Of a DNA stretch of 64,000 bases, positions 34,192 to 43,832 are shown piece by piece. Below the pieces are notes generated by a model. The model saw only the letters and a program-made list of their open reading frames with translations, was not told where the DNA came from and ran no database searches. A program made the translations under genes and the position numbers. Position 1 is the first letter of the stretch. Each line of letters starts with the position of its first letter. Location of the stretch: contig NZ_LATZ01000014.1 of assembly GCF_000981385.1 (NCBI RefSeq), positions 1 to 64,000 of the forward strand, given 5' to 3'. Source of the DNA: Bacillus sp. SA1-12 (lineage in GTDB: Bacteria > Bacillota > Bacilli > Bacillales > Bacillaceae).

Positions 34192-34422
34192 ATGCCAGAT
34201 ATTACAGGTCTTACAGATTATGTTTCTGCTCAAGTTGCAGCTGTTTTGTTTATTATCATGATTGTCATGATTGTTAGAGCGTTTATCTCTCAACGCTGGG
34301 GACAATTCTTTTCTAGCTTTATCTTTGCAGTTGTCTGTTATGTCATTGTTTCTAATCCGGGAGAATTTGAGAATCTTGCAACAGCTCTTTGGAATCAAGT
34401 TAAAAGTGGTGGGCTTCATTGA
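34192..34422 (+). CDS. tcpD: TcpD-like small membrane protein
   Basis: This small protein of about 76 residues has two hydrophobic segments (VAAVLFIIMIVMIVRAF and FFSSFIFAVVCYVIVS) and a WGQF turn. This is typical of TcpD encoded between TcpC and TcpE. ATG 34183 abuts AGGAGG, so ATG 34192 (MPDITGL), 9 nt downstream, is the likely start. It belongs to the membrane channel; its exact role is unknown. Confidence 0.75.
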   Translation: MPDITGLTDYVSAQVAAVLFIIMIVMIVRAFISQRWGQFFSSFIFAVVCYVIVSNPGEFENLATALWNQVKSGGLH

Positions 34423-34808
34423 GGTCAGCAGCCTATAACTATCGAAAGTTCTTTAAGTATCCATTAAAAATTTGGAAAATTGGAAAAGGTGAAAAATCTC
34501 TCGCTTTTTCTAAAGGAATTGAAATTAGACAAATCATTGTTTCCTTTTTAATTTTTGGGTTATTGTTTCTTTTTAGAGAAGGGATTAATCAAATTCTACC
34601 CACAACTTTGCAACTAGCTTTTTTCGCAGTATTACCTTGGATGATTGCTGGAGCGATTTGCAGAAGCAAGTTGGATGGTAAACGTCTTGATCGTTTCTTT
34701 ATAGGATATTTTCGCTTTCTCTATAACAAGCGATTTACCTATAGCAACCATAAACCTGTTTACCAGCCACAAATAAAGAAAGCACAGTCATACGAGCGAT
34801 TTAGTTAG
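34419..34808 (+). CDS. tcpE: TcpE-like conjugative membrane protein
   Basis: The 129-residue protein has the TcpE pattern: an aromatic/basic N-terminus (YNYRKFFKYPLKIWKI), two central transmembrane helices and a basic C-terminus (RFFIGYFRFLYNKRF). It starts at TTG 34419, overlapping the tcpD stop (TTGA). TcpE helps anchor the ATPase at the membrane. Confidence 0.78.
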   Translation: MRSAAYNYRKFFKYPLKIWKIGKGEKSLAFSKGIEIRQIIVSFLIFGLLFLFREGINQILPTTLQLAFFAVLPWMIAGAICRSKLDGKRLDRFFIGYFRFLYNKRFTYSNHKPVYQPQIKKAQSYERFS

Positions 34809-34819
34809 GCGGTGGATAC

Positions 34820-37270
34820 ATGATACAGTTTCCTATTCAATCTTTTAAAGAAAATGTGATATATACACATGATCATGAAGCTTGGTCTTATTACCGGTTA
34901 CAGGAAAACACAGTGGGCGTCAATGAACAAGAAGCTGAAAATAATCTTGTGAATAGTTTACAGAGACTTGCTTGGCAGTTATCTACTTTTGAGGAAATTG
35001 ATTATAAGATTGTCCCTATTCCTGTTGATATTGATAAGCGTATGGATAGCCTCCAAGAACAGTATGAAGGGAAATATGCTGAGATAGGAAGATATTATAC
35101 TGAACGTGCAAAAGAAATTTTGCGTGAAGAGGCTGAAAATGTAGTAGAATATAAGTTTTTTATTGGCGTCAAATTGAGGCGAAGAGAATTGAATGAGAAT
35201 ATCATTAATACGTTTTCTTCTTCTTTTAAGAGTATGAATCGTTATCTACAAAAACTGGCTGGTTTTAATAGTCACGACGTTGATGAATTAACAGAAAGTA
35301 TGTTTGTAGAATCAGAAGAAGATGCTTTTACCACTTTGAATCATTTTGTAAGGGCATATAGAGTAAAAGAGAAAGAATTGCGTTATATCATTCGCCATCA
35401 ATTTGTTAGAGGGCAGATTCAACCTGATGGTGAAGGAAGTGTATATAGCTTAACTGAGGGTATCCTTGATCCAGGAAAAGCAGGTTACTTGAATATTAAA
35501 CAATTAGATGATGAATCTTGGTGTACTTTTTTACCAGTTTCAGAATTTCCTATTGATCTTAGCTATAAAGAGTGGATGTATTTCTTCCAATCTTATCATT
35601 TCCCTATCGAAGTCAATATGCGCACAATCTATAAGGACAAAAAGGACGATGAAAACCAAACCAATACCATTAAAAAACGTTTTCGTGACCAAGATGCTCA
35701 ACTCGTTGAAGCAAACGAAGATGATGACAGCTTAATTAATACGGGACGTGAGTTGTTACATGAATTAGAAAATCAAATAAAAAATCAAGGTAAACCACTC
35801 CTCAGAACTCACATCAATTTTGTTGTTTACGGTAAAACAAGAGAGGAAGTCCGTAAGAGGGCTAGAAGACTAAAAATCGATTTCAGAGACCAGCAAATCG
35901 AACTTGTACAACCGTTAGCAGATCAACTCCTTTTATTTCATCAATCGTTACCAGCAGCCAAAATCGTCGCAGACGATTGGGAGCAGATCCTTACACCAGA
36001 ATCATTTGCTGAATCCCTTTTCTCTCTTACACGAAAGATAGGAAATACTGTCGGGTTTTATCTAGGAAAAAACATTTCTCATCTGGGTGAAAGCCTAGAA
36101 AGCTCTCAATCTCTTGTTTTTTATCATCCATTCTTAGCTCATCTAGGATTAAAAGGTTCTAAGTACTCTTCACCACATGTTACCATCTCAGGACCTACTG
36201 GAATGGGGAAATCGTTTCTATTAAAGGATATTTTACTGAATTCAGTGTTTTTTGGAGCCAAGGTTCTGATGACGGATCCCAAAAATGAATGCGAAAAGAA
36301 ATTTAAACAAGCGATTACCCCAGAAATGGAATATACAGCACCGTTTTTTAAAGAATTGATTGAGAGTTTTAACTATATCACCTTATCAAGTGAGAAAAAA
36401 GATGCAGGTAAGCTTGATCCTCTTTCATTTCTTGAAGGGGAAGAAGCACAGGAAGCTGCAGTTGGTGTTCTTGAATATTTATCAGAGCTTCAATCTAATG
36501 AGAGAAACGTCAAAACAGCTATTTATAAAGGCGTCCGCCATGTAATCAAACATGAAAAGACGCCAGGTTTATTAAAGGTTGTTCGTTATCTCCAAGAATC
36601 TGAAGATCAAGACGTCCGAAATGTTGGGGATCTTCTATATGAAATTGGTACTAATGGCGTCGCGAAATTAATGTTTTCAGAAGGTGACGTCGAGGGCATA
36701 AGCCTTAATGAACAAGTGAATATTCTTCAAATCCAAAATTTGAATCTCCCAGATGAAGGAGAAAAGGCGTCTACGCGCGATGAACACATTGCGGTTGCTT
36801 TGATGCAGCCGTTAGCTAAATTTGCAACCAAGTTTGCCCGTGATGACTCCGTAGTGAAATTAACGATTTTTGAGGAAGCCTGGATGCTGATGAATACTGG
36901 GGCCGGGGATCGCCTAATTAATGAGCTTTTACGTACTGGACGTTCTTTACGATCTGCGGTTTATATCATCACACAGTCTACTTACGAATATAACAAACCA
37001 CAGATTAAAGAAAATATAGGAACGAAGTTTGCTTTTAAGGCTAAGACAACAGAAGAAGCAGGTAATATTATTGAGTTTCTCGGCATGGAAGATAACAAAG
37101 CCAATCGGGATATGCTGAAAAACCTGACAGAAGGTCAGTGCATCGTAGAAGACATGTATGGTCGAACGGCCAAAATTCAAACAGACGTCTTATTTGATGA
37201 GTGGATAAGTGCCTTCAACACAAAAGAAAATGATCGAGGAAGAGCAGAAAACGAGGAGGCGTTTATTTAA
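34820..37270 (+). CDS. VirB4/TcpF-type conjugation ATPase
   Basis: The 816-residue ATPase has Walker A SGPTGMGKSF at about 456-465, preceded by SSPHVTISG. It has Walker B LTIFEEAWMLMN at about 681-692 and a GRSLRSAVYIITQS motif after it. The N-terminal 400 residues form the membrane-associated VirB4 domain. It energises assembly and substrate transfer in the type IV secretion channel. Its stop codon overlaps the next ATG (TAATG). Confidence 0.9.
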   Translation: MIQFPIQSFKENVIYTHDHEAWSYYRLQENTVGVNEQEAENNLVNSLQRLAWQLSTFEEIDYKIVPIPVDIDKRMDSLQEQYEGKYAEIGRYYTERAKEILREEAENVVEYKFFIGVKLRRRELNENIINTFSSSFKSMNRYLQKLAGFNSHDVDELTESMFVESEEDAFTTLNHFVRAYRVKEKELRYIIRHQFVRGQIQPDGEGSVYSLTEGILDPGKAGYLNIKQLDDESWCTFLPVSEFPIDLSYKEWMYFFQSYHFPIEVNMRTIYKDKKDDENQTNTIKKRFRDQDAQLVEANEDDDSLINTGRELLHELENQIKNQGKPLLRTHINFVVYGKTREEVRKRARRLKIDFRDQQIELVQPLADQLLLFHQSLPAAKIVADDWEQILTPESFAESLFSLTRKIGNTVGFYLGKNISHLGESLESSQSLVFYHPFLAHLGLKGSKYSSPHVTISGPTGMGKSFLLKDILLNSVFFGAKVLMTDPKNECEKKFKQAITPEMEYTAPFFKELIESFNYITLSSEKKDAGKLDPLSFLEGEEAQEAAVGVLEYLSELQSNERNVKTAIYKGVRHVIKHEKTPGLLKVVRYLQESEDQDVRNVGDLLYEIGTNGVAKLMFSEGDVEGISLNEQVNILQIQNLNLPDEGEKASTRDEHIAVALMQPLAKFATKFARDDSVVKLTIFEEAWMLMNTGAGDRLINELLRTGRSLRSAVYIITQSTYEYNKPQIKENIGTKFAFKAKTTEEAGNIIEFLGMEDNKANRDMLKNLTEGQCIVEDMYGRTAKIQTDVLFDEWISAFNTKENDRGRAENEEAFI

Positions 37271-37719
37271 TGAAAAAGTTATTAATCTCTTTAGTAGTTT
37301 TGATTGTAATTTTAACTGGGTGTAATCAAAGTGCTTCCCGAGGGCAAGGAGATTCTCCAGAGGATATTGCGAAACTAGCTTATGAGTGGGAAAAAGCAAA
37401 CTTTGATCGTGATTATGAAAAAGAGCAGGAGTTCCTATATGAGGCAGGTTCTTATGAAATTCACAAAACTACAAAGAAAATTGATTCAGGTTTACAGTAT
37501 AAAGACATTCGTTTTGAAATTTACCATGACAAAGAATTAGAACAGTACTACGTTTTAGCTGATTTTGAAAATCCAAATGGTGAAAATTTAGTTGAGGATA
37601 ATATCCTTTTTCGAAAAAAAGGTGAAGAATGGAAAGTCGATACAAGTAAGAGTTCGGATATTAAACGTGAAGAAGTTTCAGGTAAATTTGAAAGAGCAGC
37701 ATGTATTAACTGTGAATAA
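37270..37719 (+). CDS. Small conjugation-operon lipoprotein
   Basis: The 149-residue precursor has a lipobox ILTGC (Cys18). A single globular domain follows with alternating charged strands (YKDIRFEIYHDKELEQYYVL, EEWKVDTS), resembling an NTF2/Cystatin-like fold. No named family was recognised. Embedded between virB4- and virB6-like genes, it is probably a surface-exposed part of the transfer machine. A closing CINCE leaves two extra cysteines at the C-terminus. Confidence 0.7.
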   Translation: MKKLLISLVVLIVILTGCNQSASRGQGDSPEDIAKLAYEWEKANFDRDYEKEQEFLYEAGSYEIHKTTKKIDSGLQYKDIRFEIYHDKELEQYYVLADFENPNGENLVEDNILFRKKGEEWKVDTSKSSDIKREEVSGKFERAACINCE

Positions 37720-37730
37720 GGAGGGATTCG

Positions 37731-39743
37731 ATGAAATTCCTAAAACAGTGTGCGCTCCTTTTTATCATGATGCTAATTGTTCTTTTGCCAACAAAATCAT
37801 TAGCAGAAGATGCAGCCACTACTGTTGAGAGAAAAGAAGAAACTGTTGGACGTGTTACCTTAGAAAGTAAGGAATATCCCCTCGATCATTACAGGATGGA
37901 AGCAGATATTGGAGATGGAATCAAAGATGCTGCAGATAATGCCTTACATACTATAAACCAAGGAATCTGGGGATTTAATAAAACTATTGCTAGTTTTACT
38001 CTTTATTCGATTAATCAGTTAATGTCATTTGATTTAATAAGTAGCATTGTAAATGAAGCTGGGATTATGAGTGAACGTATTTATGAGATTATGTCTGGAA
38101 CCTTTTTGTCTTTGTTTATCATTCTGGTAGGTGGAAGTGCAGCATGGCGTTACTTTGTGAACCAACAGGTTGGTTATGCGGTTAAAGCAATCACGGGTGC
38201 TTTGGCTATTTTGGTTCTCACTTTTTGGTTTTATTCTGATGCAACAGGAAATATAAAATGGCTGAATGATAGAGGAGCGGAACTTGAAGGGATTGCTAGC
38301 TCAGCAAATGTACTAATTAGTTCTGATGAATTTGACAGCAACGCAGAGTATAATCCTAAAGAAGGAATTGCAGTATTGGAAAATCAACTTTTTAATCTTA
38401 TGATTAAACGCCCGTATCTACTCTTGAATTATGGATCAACAAAAGAATCGGAGATAGTAAGTGAGGATCCAAATCGAGTAGAAAAACTTATAGTAATAAA
38501 ACCTTATTCTAAAGAAGGAAAAGAGCAAAGAAAAATAATTGTTAGTGATGAGGTTTCTAACTTTGATAATAAGCAAATGTCTCCAGAATTTAGTGGAGAA
38601 AGGTTTGGTTACCTTATTATTACCATCATTTCTACCATTGCACTTTCGATACCTGTTTTATTATTGGGAATTTTTAAGTTTTTGCTACAAGTATGGTTCT
38701 TAGCATTAGTGATCTTTACAGCTATACCACTTGTACTTTCGTTAATTCCTTCTTACAGCGAGAGTGCATTGAATCACGGGAAAAAACTAGTAGGCGTGCT
38801 GCTTATGAAAGCAGGATTGGTTCTTTTAATCGGGGTAATTACTGGAATAGTTACCTTACTTTATGAATCAGTTAAGGTCACCAATGGAGTTGAAGGATAT
38901 ACGTTTGTAGTCTTTTTGATCTGTATTACCATTTGGGGGTTGTTCAAATATCGAATGGAAATATTTGAAGTAGCTTCAGCTGGCATGGTTCAAGGTCAGC
39001 AGGTGGTTGAGAGGGTTACCTCAAACTCATTTGACAAAATGAGTGATGCTGGTGAAAAAGGCTTCAAAGGGGCTAAAAGAATGGTGGGTAAAGCCTATAG
39101 GGACTATCAACAGAAAAAACGTCAAGATGAGTTTCTGTCAAATAGTGAAGGAGAAAACCGAAAATCCTATAAGAATGGTGCAGCAGTTTCGGGTAAACGT
39201 TCTGAACATAGGAAAGCTGTTGGAGAAAATCCATACCAAGGATCCAATCAAGAACAACAAACAACTCGAAAAGGAGCCCATAATACGGCTACAGCAAATC
39301 CAACAGGAGAAACTACGAGCTCAGCTTCTAGAAATGCTGGTGCTGCTATTGTTAGTCTTGATGATTATAAAAGTGGAAAAGGTGAAAGTACGGGGAAAAG
39401 TAGCTCTACTAGTCAATTAACGCAATCTTCTATTCTTACTGATTCACAAGCACGTAAACCTAGTTCAACAAAAAATTCAGAGGATAGAAGAAATAAAGGA
39501 GTTAAGAATTCCAGTCAACAAACAAATGATGCATCTAAATTTCAATCTTCCCCTCATCGTAAGCCAATGAAAAGAATGGAAAGTCGAAACGAGGTAGCAG
39601 CTTCAAGAGAACAAGGTAAACATTTAACGCAGTGGGAAGTACAACAAAAACTTAATGAGAAAAAGACTAATCAAACTACTGAAACTGCCAAAAGGTCTGA
39701 AAGTAGAAAACCAAAGTTGAAAGAATCCAAAAAAAGAAAATGA
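37731..39743 (+). CDS. VirB6/TcpH-like polytopic channel protein
   Basis: The 670-residue protein has a cleavable signal peptide (ending SLAEDA). About six transmembrane helices follow (about 125-175 and 295-410), then a 240-residue hydrophilic, Lys/Ser/Gln-rich tail from about 430 ending in KRK. This matches the CD3337/EF1877-type mobilome membrane proteins (TcpH), functional analogues of VirB6. The long basic tail probably faces the cytoplasm and binds partners or DNA. AAGGAGG lies 6 nt before the ATG. Confidence 0.8.
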   Translation: MKFLKQCALLFIMMLIVLLPTKSLAEDAATTVERKEETVGRVTLESKEYPLDHYRMEADIGDGIKDAADNALHTINQGIWGFNKTIASFTLYSINQLMSFDLISSIVNEAGIMSERIYEIMSGTFLSLFIILVGGSAAWRYFVNQQVGYAVKAITGALAILVLTFWFYSDATGNIKWLNDRGAELEGIASSANVLISSDEFDSNAEYNPKEGIAVLENQLFNLMIKRPYLLLNYGSTKESEIVSEDPNRVEKLIVIKPYSKEGKEQRKIIVSDEVSNFDNKQMSPEFSGERFGYLIITIISTIALSIPVLLLGIFKFLLQVWFLALVIFTAIPLVLSLIPSYSESALNHGKKLVGVLLMKAGLVLLIGVITGIVTLLYESVKVTNGVEGYTFVVFLICITIWGLFKYRMEIFEVASAGMVQGQQVVERVTSNSFDKMSDAGEKGFKGAKRMVGKAYRDYQQKKRQDEFLSNSEGENRKSYKNGAAVSGKRSEHRKAVGENPYQGSNQEQQTTRKGAHNTATANPTGETTSSASRNAGAAIVSLDDYKSGKGESTGKSSSTSQLTQSSILTDSQARKPSSTKNSEDRRNKGVKNSSQQTNDASKFQSSPHRKPMKRMESRNEVAASREQGKHLTQWEVQQKLNEKKTNQTTETAKRSESRKPKLKESKKRK

Positions 39744-39836
39744 TGTAGGGAGAAGAATTCTGGTGCAATACTAATTTAGTTTAAGAAAACGTTTCTCAAC
39801 GTTACTGTGCCGGATTACCTTCAGAAAGGAGAATAA

Positions 39837-40874
39837 ATGCAAGGCGTTTTGAAGAAAAGTGCAAAAGCAGCGTGTACAGTTGCAGTTCTTAAAAACCCCC
39901 TAACTTGGATTATTGCAGGTATCCTTTTTATTCTTACATCTATTTTTGGAATAGCTTTGTTTATTTCCATTAGCTTGGGCGGCCAAGATCAATTTGAAGC
40001 GGAAATGTCCACAAAAGGAACAGGGGGAACTGCACAATTAACGAGTGAAGTATTACGATATGAACCCCTTGTACAAAAATATGCAATTGAATATGGTGTA
40101 GGAGATTATGTTCGCCTCATTTTGGCTATTATTCAACAAGAATCTGCGGGAAGACACTTAGACGTTATGCAATCATCGGAGTCAATTGGACTACCACCTG
40201 GCGCAATAACTGATCCTGAATATTCTATTCAAGTAGGTGTGAAATACTTCTCGGAAGTGATGAAACAAGCAAAAGGGGATATTTACTTAGCATTACAAGC
40301 GTATAATTTCGGAAATGGTTTTGTTGAATATGCATTAGAACGTGGTGGTTATTCCAAGGAGGTAGCGATCCAGTTTAGTCATATGATGGCTGATAAAATG
40401 GGGTGGTCCCGATATGGAGACGTCGATTATACTAAAAATGTTCTTCGCTATTATAACGATGGAAACAACAGTGTAGTTGATACAGGTTATAGCACCCAAA
40501 TTTTTAATGTGAAAGAAGTACATAACATTATGAAAAAGTTTCTCGGGCTTCCCTATGTATGGGGAGGAAGGACTCCAGCATTAGGAGGATTTGATTGTTC
40601 TGGTTTGTTAGAATATGCGTTTGCGCAAGTTGGAATTGATATGTATGGTACAGCTCAATCCCAATACAACAAAACAGTTCCTATTCCGGAAGATCAAATA
40701 AAGCCAGGTGATTTAGTGTTCTTTTCCACATATAAGTCTGGGCCGTCGCACGTGGGGATGTATGTAGGAGAAGGAAAGTTTATTAATGCTAATAGCAGTA
40801 ATGGTACGTCCTATTCATCTGTTGAAGAATGGAAAGACTTTTATCCATTTTTAGGTTTCAGAAGGATTCAGTAA
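39837..40874 (+). CDS. Lytic transglycosylase / NlpC-P60 cell-wall hydrolase (TcpG-like)
   Basis: The 345-residue protein has one N-terminal transmembrane anchor (about 22-46). A lysozyme-like transglycosylase domain follows, with the catalytic Glu in LAIIQQESAG and the ALQAYNFG motif. The C-terminal NlpC/P60 peptidase has Cys in GGFDCSGLLEYAF, His in GPSHVGMYVG and a third polar residue after it. It opens peptidoglycan locally for the conjugation channel. AAAGGAG precedes the ATG. It is separated from the previous gene by 93 nt. Confidence 0.9.
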   Translation: MQGVLKKSAKAACTVAVLKNPLTWIIAGILFILTSIFGIALFISISLGGQDQFEAEMSTKGTGGTAQLTSEVLRYEPLVQKYAIEYGVGDYVRLILAIIQQESAGRHLDVMQSSESIGLPPGAITDPEYSIQVGVKYFSEVMKQAKGDIYLALQAYNFGNGFVEYALERGGYSKEVAIQFSHMMADKMGWSRYGDVDYTKNVLRYYNDGNNSVVDTGYSTQIFNVKEVHNIMKKFLGLPYVWGGRTPALGGFDCSGLLEYAFAQVGIDMYGTAQSQYNKTVPIPEDQIKPGDLVFFSTYKSGPSHVGMYVGEGKFINANSSNGTSYSSVEEWKDFYPFLGFRRIQ

Positions 40875-40889
40875 TGGAGGTGAGCAGTC

Positions 40890-41429
40890 TTGGAACCAAA
40901 TCAAAAGAAGAACTACATTTTGTTAATGGTTGGATTCGTCGGAGTTGTTCTGATCCTCATGTATGTGTTTAGCTTACGGACACAGTTACAAGAGGTTAGG
41001 GCTAATCAAAGAAACTATGAAGAAAAAATTGAATCTTTATCTTCAATCCAGAATACGGACGCATTAAAAGTTAACCGAGAGTTCCTTGAAAGATTTTTCA
41101 CCTATCAAACGACTTCTGAACGCTATGAAAATATCAAGCCTTTTATGACTGATCAAGGATATAAGGCGACTCATCCTTCAGGAACAGAGCTTCCAAATTC
41201 TGAGCAATCAGTTAAATCATCAATTGTAGGGTTAAAACCTTTCGAATTTCTTTCGTCAAAGACAGAAGCAGAATTCTTTAATGAGTTTAAACTTACTACG
41301 GAGTTTAACGGAGTGGCTAATACAGAGACTGTTATTGTCAAAACATCACTCATTTATATTAAAGATATAGACTGGAAAGTTGATGATGTTGAGTTTGTAG
41401 GGAATTTAACTGGAAGAACAGAAAGTTAA
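40890..41429 (+). CDS. Bitopic conjugation-operon protein
   Basis: The 179-residue protein starts at TTG 40890 with GGAGGTG 7 nt upstream. It has one transmembrane helix (ILLMVGFVGVVLILMYVF), a short coiled coil (LQEVRANQRNYEEKIESL) and an extracellular domain with an NTF2-like pattern. It is the last gene of the transfer operon. No named family was recognised, though the layout resembles small TcpC- or VirB8-like accessory proteins. Confidence 0.7.
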   Translation: MEPNQKKNYILLMVGFVGVVLILMYVFSLRTQLQEVRANQRNYEEKIESLSSIQNTDALKVNREFLERFFTYQTTSERYENIKPFMTDQGYKATHPSGTELPNSEQSVKSSIVGLKPFEFLSSKTEAEFFNEFKLTTEFNGVANTETVIVKTSLIYIKDIDWKVDDVEFVGNLTGRTES

Positions 41430-41664
41430 CCTTTTGGAGCATTGTTATAAAAACAATTAGATTACTCAATTGAGTACGAGAGTGGGTTCTTAGGAATATC
41501 AGCATTGTTTATATAATCTATTGATTAAAAAGAGTGTATTAATAACCAAATGTCTTAAACAATTGAGATAGTGTTAAGAACGTTTTATACAATTCGGAAC
41601 TATATGCCTTTTAATTAATGAATTGAAAGAAAATACATAAAACAATCTTTGTGAGGGGTTAAGT

Positions 41665-41835
41665 GTGGATGCATCGTTTGAAGAATTCAAAAAAGAAGTA
41701 GTAGAAAAAGCTGAGGAAAAAGGTTATCTGAAAGCAATTAAAGTACTCATTAACAAAGGCTTTTCTGAAGAACAGCTTATCAAGATATATAACCTTTCTC
41801 CTAATGATTTTAAAAAAGTAAAAGAGAGTAAATAA
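41665..41835 (+). CDS. 56-residue helical protein, copy 1
   Basis: A GTG with GAGGGG 7 nt upstream starts a 56-codon frame too short for routine calling. The product is acidic/basic helical (FEEFKKEVVEKAEEKGYLKA) followed by a short helix-turn motif (LSPNDFKKVKESK). The C-terminal part resembles the GxSxEEI..ITGLS-type tail of Rpn-family PD-(D/E)XK proteins. A near-identical copy lies at 43387-43557. The function is unknown. Confidence 0.6.
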   Translation: MDASFEEFKKEVVEKAEEKGYLKAIKVLINKGFSEEQLIKIYNLSPNDFKKVKESK

Positions 41836-42305
41836 AAATTAAAGGTTATCCCAAAAGAAAAAACTATAGCCTCTTTCAAGTTACATGGTAAGAGTAATTT
41901 CAACAGTACCATTTGGTAGATCCTTTTATATATTTAAATGGTCTGATTCTACATAAACAATATGATTTACATTCTTTTTAATTGATCGAAATAAATGCTA
42001 CTGAAAAATGTATGAACACTGTACCAACAATGAAAGGTATACGTGGGTTGAATAATTCTGCAAGTCTATCTACCGAAAATAATCCATTAGCTCCTCTCAA
42101 TGAAGCAAGGAAACTGTATGCGGAGATTCCTAGGTCGTTTTTGTATTTCAATTTCCCCCTATAAACCGTTGATATTACTCAATTTATAGAGGGAGATTTG
42201 TATAGAGTATTCATCCGAAACTGGATATTGTTCAACGATTACAGATAAAAACGAGCGTATTAATACTATTGCTTCAGGAGATACTTTCCGCATAGGAGGT
42301 ATTAT
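41836..42305. other. Intergenic stretch, no gene supported
   Basis: A decayed copy of the terminator hairpin that follows copy 2 can be seen just after 41840. A 60-codon TTG frame (41982-42164) lacks a ribosome-binding site and any family resemblance. Nothing else is supported. Confidence 0.5.
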
Positions 42306-42845
42306 ATGGATAAAGAAATAGAAAGAATGACCAGTACATTACATCAAATGGAAATGGACTATTGGATTAACCATGATTTATTCAGTTTCCAGTGGTGGGC
42401 TATCCTCATAATGAATGCTATCTTCCTCATATTATTTTTTTTATTAATAGATCGGCAAAGGATTTTACTAATCACACTTGCATTTATGATCAGTTATGTA
42501 ATCAATACTATTTTTGATGATATAGGAGAATATTTTCAATTATGGAGTCATCCCCATCAGTTGGTTCAGTTTGTTGCATCAGTAGCTACAGTAGAATTTA
42601 TTATTGTTCCTAGTATTATGGCTTTAATGTATCAAATGTTTAGTAGATGGAAATTTTTTTTGATTGTCGATTTTATTGTTTCTCTTTTCATTTCTTTTAT
42701 TGTTCAGCCGATCTTTGTTTATCTTGACATCTATAAATTACATAATTGGACTTACTTTTACTCATTGCTTGTTTTGTTTGTGATAGGAGTTCTTGTAAAG
42801 ATCATCATGGATTTCATTAAAACGAAGCAACTTAACCATCTTTAA
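42306..42845 (+). CDS. CBO0543-like integral membrane protein
   Basis: The 179-residue protein has about five transmembrane helices, beginning WWAILIMNAIFLILFFLLID. A WxxxxQ-type N-terminal part and a conserved-looking DDIGEYFQLWSHPHQL loop follow. It resembles the uncharacterised CBO0543 family common in Bacillus and Clostridium. AGGAGG lies 7 nt before the ATG. It is monocistronic and followed by a strong terminator. Confidence 0.7.
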   Translation: MDKEIERMTSTLHQMEMDYWINHDLFSFQWWAILIMNAIFLILFFLLIDRQRILLITLAFMISYVINTIFDDIGEYFQLWSHPHQLVQFVASVATVEFIIVPSIMALMYQMFSRWKFFLIVDFIVSLFISFIVQPIFVYLDIYKLHNWTYFYSLLVLFVIGVLVKIIMDFIKTKQLNHL

Positions 42846-42910
42846 ACAGATGTTTTTCATTTTTGCTAAAACTAACAAATTTTTTCATATTATACCTTAC
42901 AAAAAGTAAA

Positions 42911-42945
42911 AAAGCCTTGGGTTCTTTAAATCCAAGGCTTTTTTG
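42911..42945 (+). terminator. Intrinsic terminator
   Basis: AAAGCCTTGG / CCAAGGCTTT, a 10-bp stem with an 11-nt loop followed by T residues, lies 66 nt after the membrane-protein gene. Confidence 0.85.
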
Positions 42946-43081
42946 ATTGCCGATAAGAGATTTTATGTTGACTAAAAATATACAGAATATTCATTTATCA
43001 CTCCAAAAATTTTCATATTATTCCTGTTTATAAACCTATAGGACAGGGTATTTATTTAATTTATGGTCAGGAGGAAAGCTT

Positions 43082-43368
43082 GTGGAGATTATAAGGCGGA
43101 CTAGAAAAAGATACCTTGAAACAATTAAAAGCAACATTCAGACTATAGTCACTGTTGTAGTTGCTTATGATGATAAGGGCATGTATCGAATATTTCATAA
43201 TCTATACAGTAATTCTTTGATTGATAGCAATGTAATACAATAGCAAAAGTCTCATTTACTACAGTAACAGAATTAGAGAAGTATGTTGCTATGGACGATC
43301 GTATTAGGGTATTGGGATCCCTATTAGCCTTTCATGTTAAAGAAATGAATGAACACACATTAAATTAG
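43082..43368 (+). pseudogene. Small gene with internal stop or frameshift
   Basis: AGGAGG precedes GTG 43082, which opens a 53-codon frame (VEIIRRTRKRYLETIKSNIQ...) stopping at 43243. A second frame, reached by a shift just before that stop, continues VSFTTVTELEKYVAMDDRIR and ends at 43368, 19 nt before copy 2 of the 56-aa gene. The joined product would be about 95 residues. It is unrecognised. It could also be two tiny ORFs. Confidence 0.35.
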
Positions 43369-43386
43369 CTTTGGGAGATGTTAAGA

Positions 43387-43557
43387 TTGGGTGCTGTGTT
43401 TGAAGAATTTAAAAAAGAAGTGGTAGAAAAAGCAGAGGAAAAAGGTTATCTGAAAGCAATTAAAGTACTCATTGACGAAGGCTTTCCTGAAGAACAGCTT
43501 ATCAAGATATATAATCTTTCTCCTAATGATTTAAAGAAAATCAAGGAGAGTAAATAA
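43387..43557 (+). CDS. 56-residue helical protein, copy 2
   Basis: A TTG start has GGGAG about 9 nt upstream. The protein differs from copy 1 mainly at the first few residues and at KGFS/EGFP-type positions. It shares LKAIKVLI and the C-terminal EEQLIKIYNLSPNDL-type helix-turn-helix-like tail. The duplication includes the following hairpin region, so the unit was copied as a block of about 200 bp. Selection to keep both frames open suggests a functional small protein. Confidence 0.6.
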   Translation: MGAVFEEFKKEVVEKAEEKGYLKAIKVLIDEGFPEEQLIKIYNLSPNDLKKIKESK

Positions 43558-43563
43558 TAAATT

Positions 43564-43606
43564 AGAGGCAATCCCAAAAGGAAAAACTATTGTGATTGCC
43601 TCTTTA
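43564..43606 (+). terminator. Intrinsic terminator after copy 2
   Basis: AGAGGCAATC / GATTGCCTCT, a 10-bp stem with a 20-nt loop and a short T tract, directly follows the small gene. A decayed version follows copy 1. Confidence 0.75.
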
Positions 43607-43786
43607 TGTACTCTAAAATGGAGGGACTTACAAGTGTTACAATTGCGAGTCCTGATCTGTGAAGAGCAGTTCAAAAGAAGATTGTTTATTGCATAAAACC
43701 CCACTTTTTTATGTAGACACCAGACTTCTTTAGAAACCAAAAACTTTGATAAATCAACGATGTATAAAATCCTAAAAAATAAAAAA

Positions 43787-43832
43787 TAGCCAAACCCTTG
43801 ATAATACTATGTCTGGCTCTTTGGCTAACATT
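43787..43832. terminator. Weak hairpin
   Basis: TAGCCAAA / TTTGGCTA can pair across a 25-nt loop near the 3' end of the convergent small minus-strand gene (43980). It may be its terminator. The stretch 43607-43979 holds no other feature. Confidence 0.3.

Noticed and set aside
41982..42164. A 60-codon frame starting with TTG
   Set aside because: No ribosome-binding site, no family resemblance and no conserved-looking structure.
43531..43740. A 69-codon minus-strand frame
   Set aside because: It overlaps the end of the duplicated 56-aa gene and its terminator, and has no ribosome-binding site.
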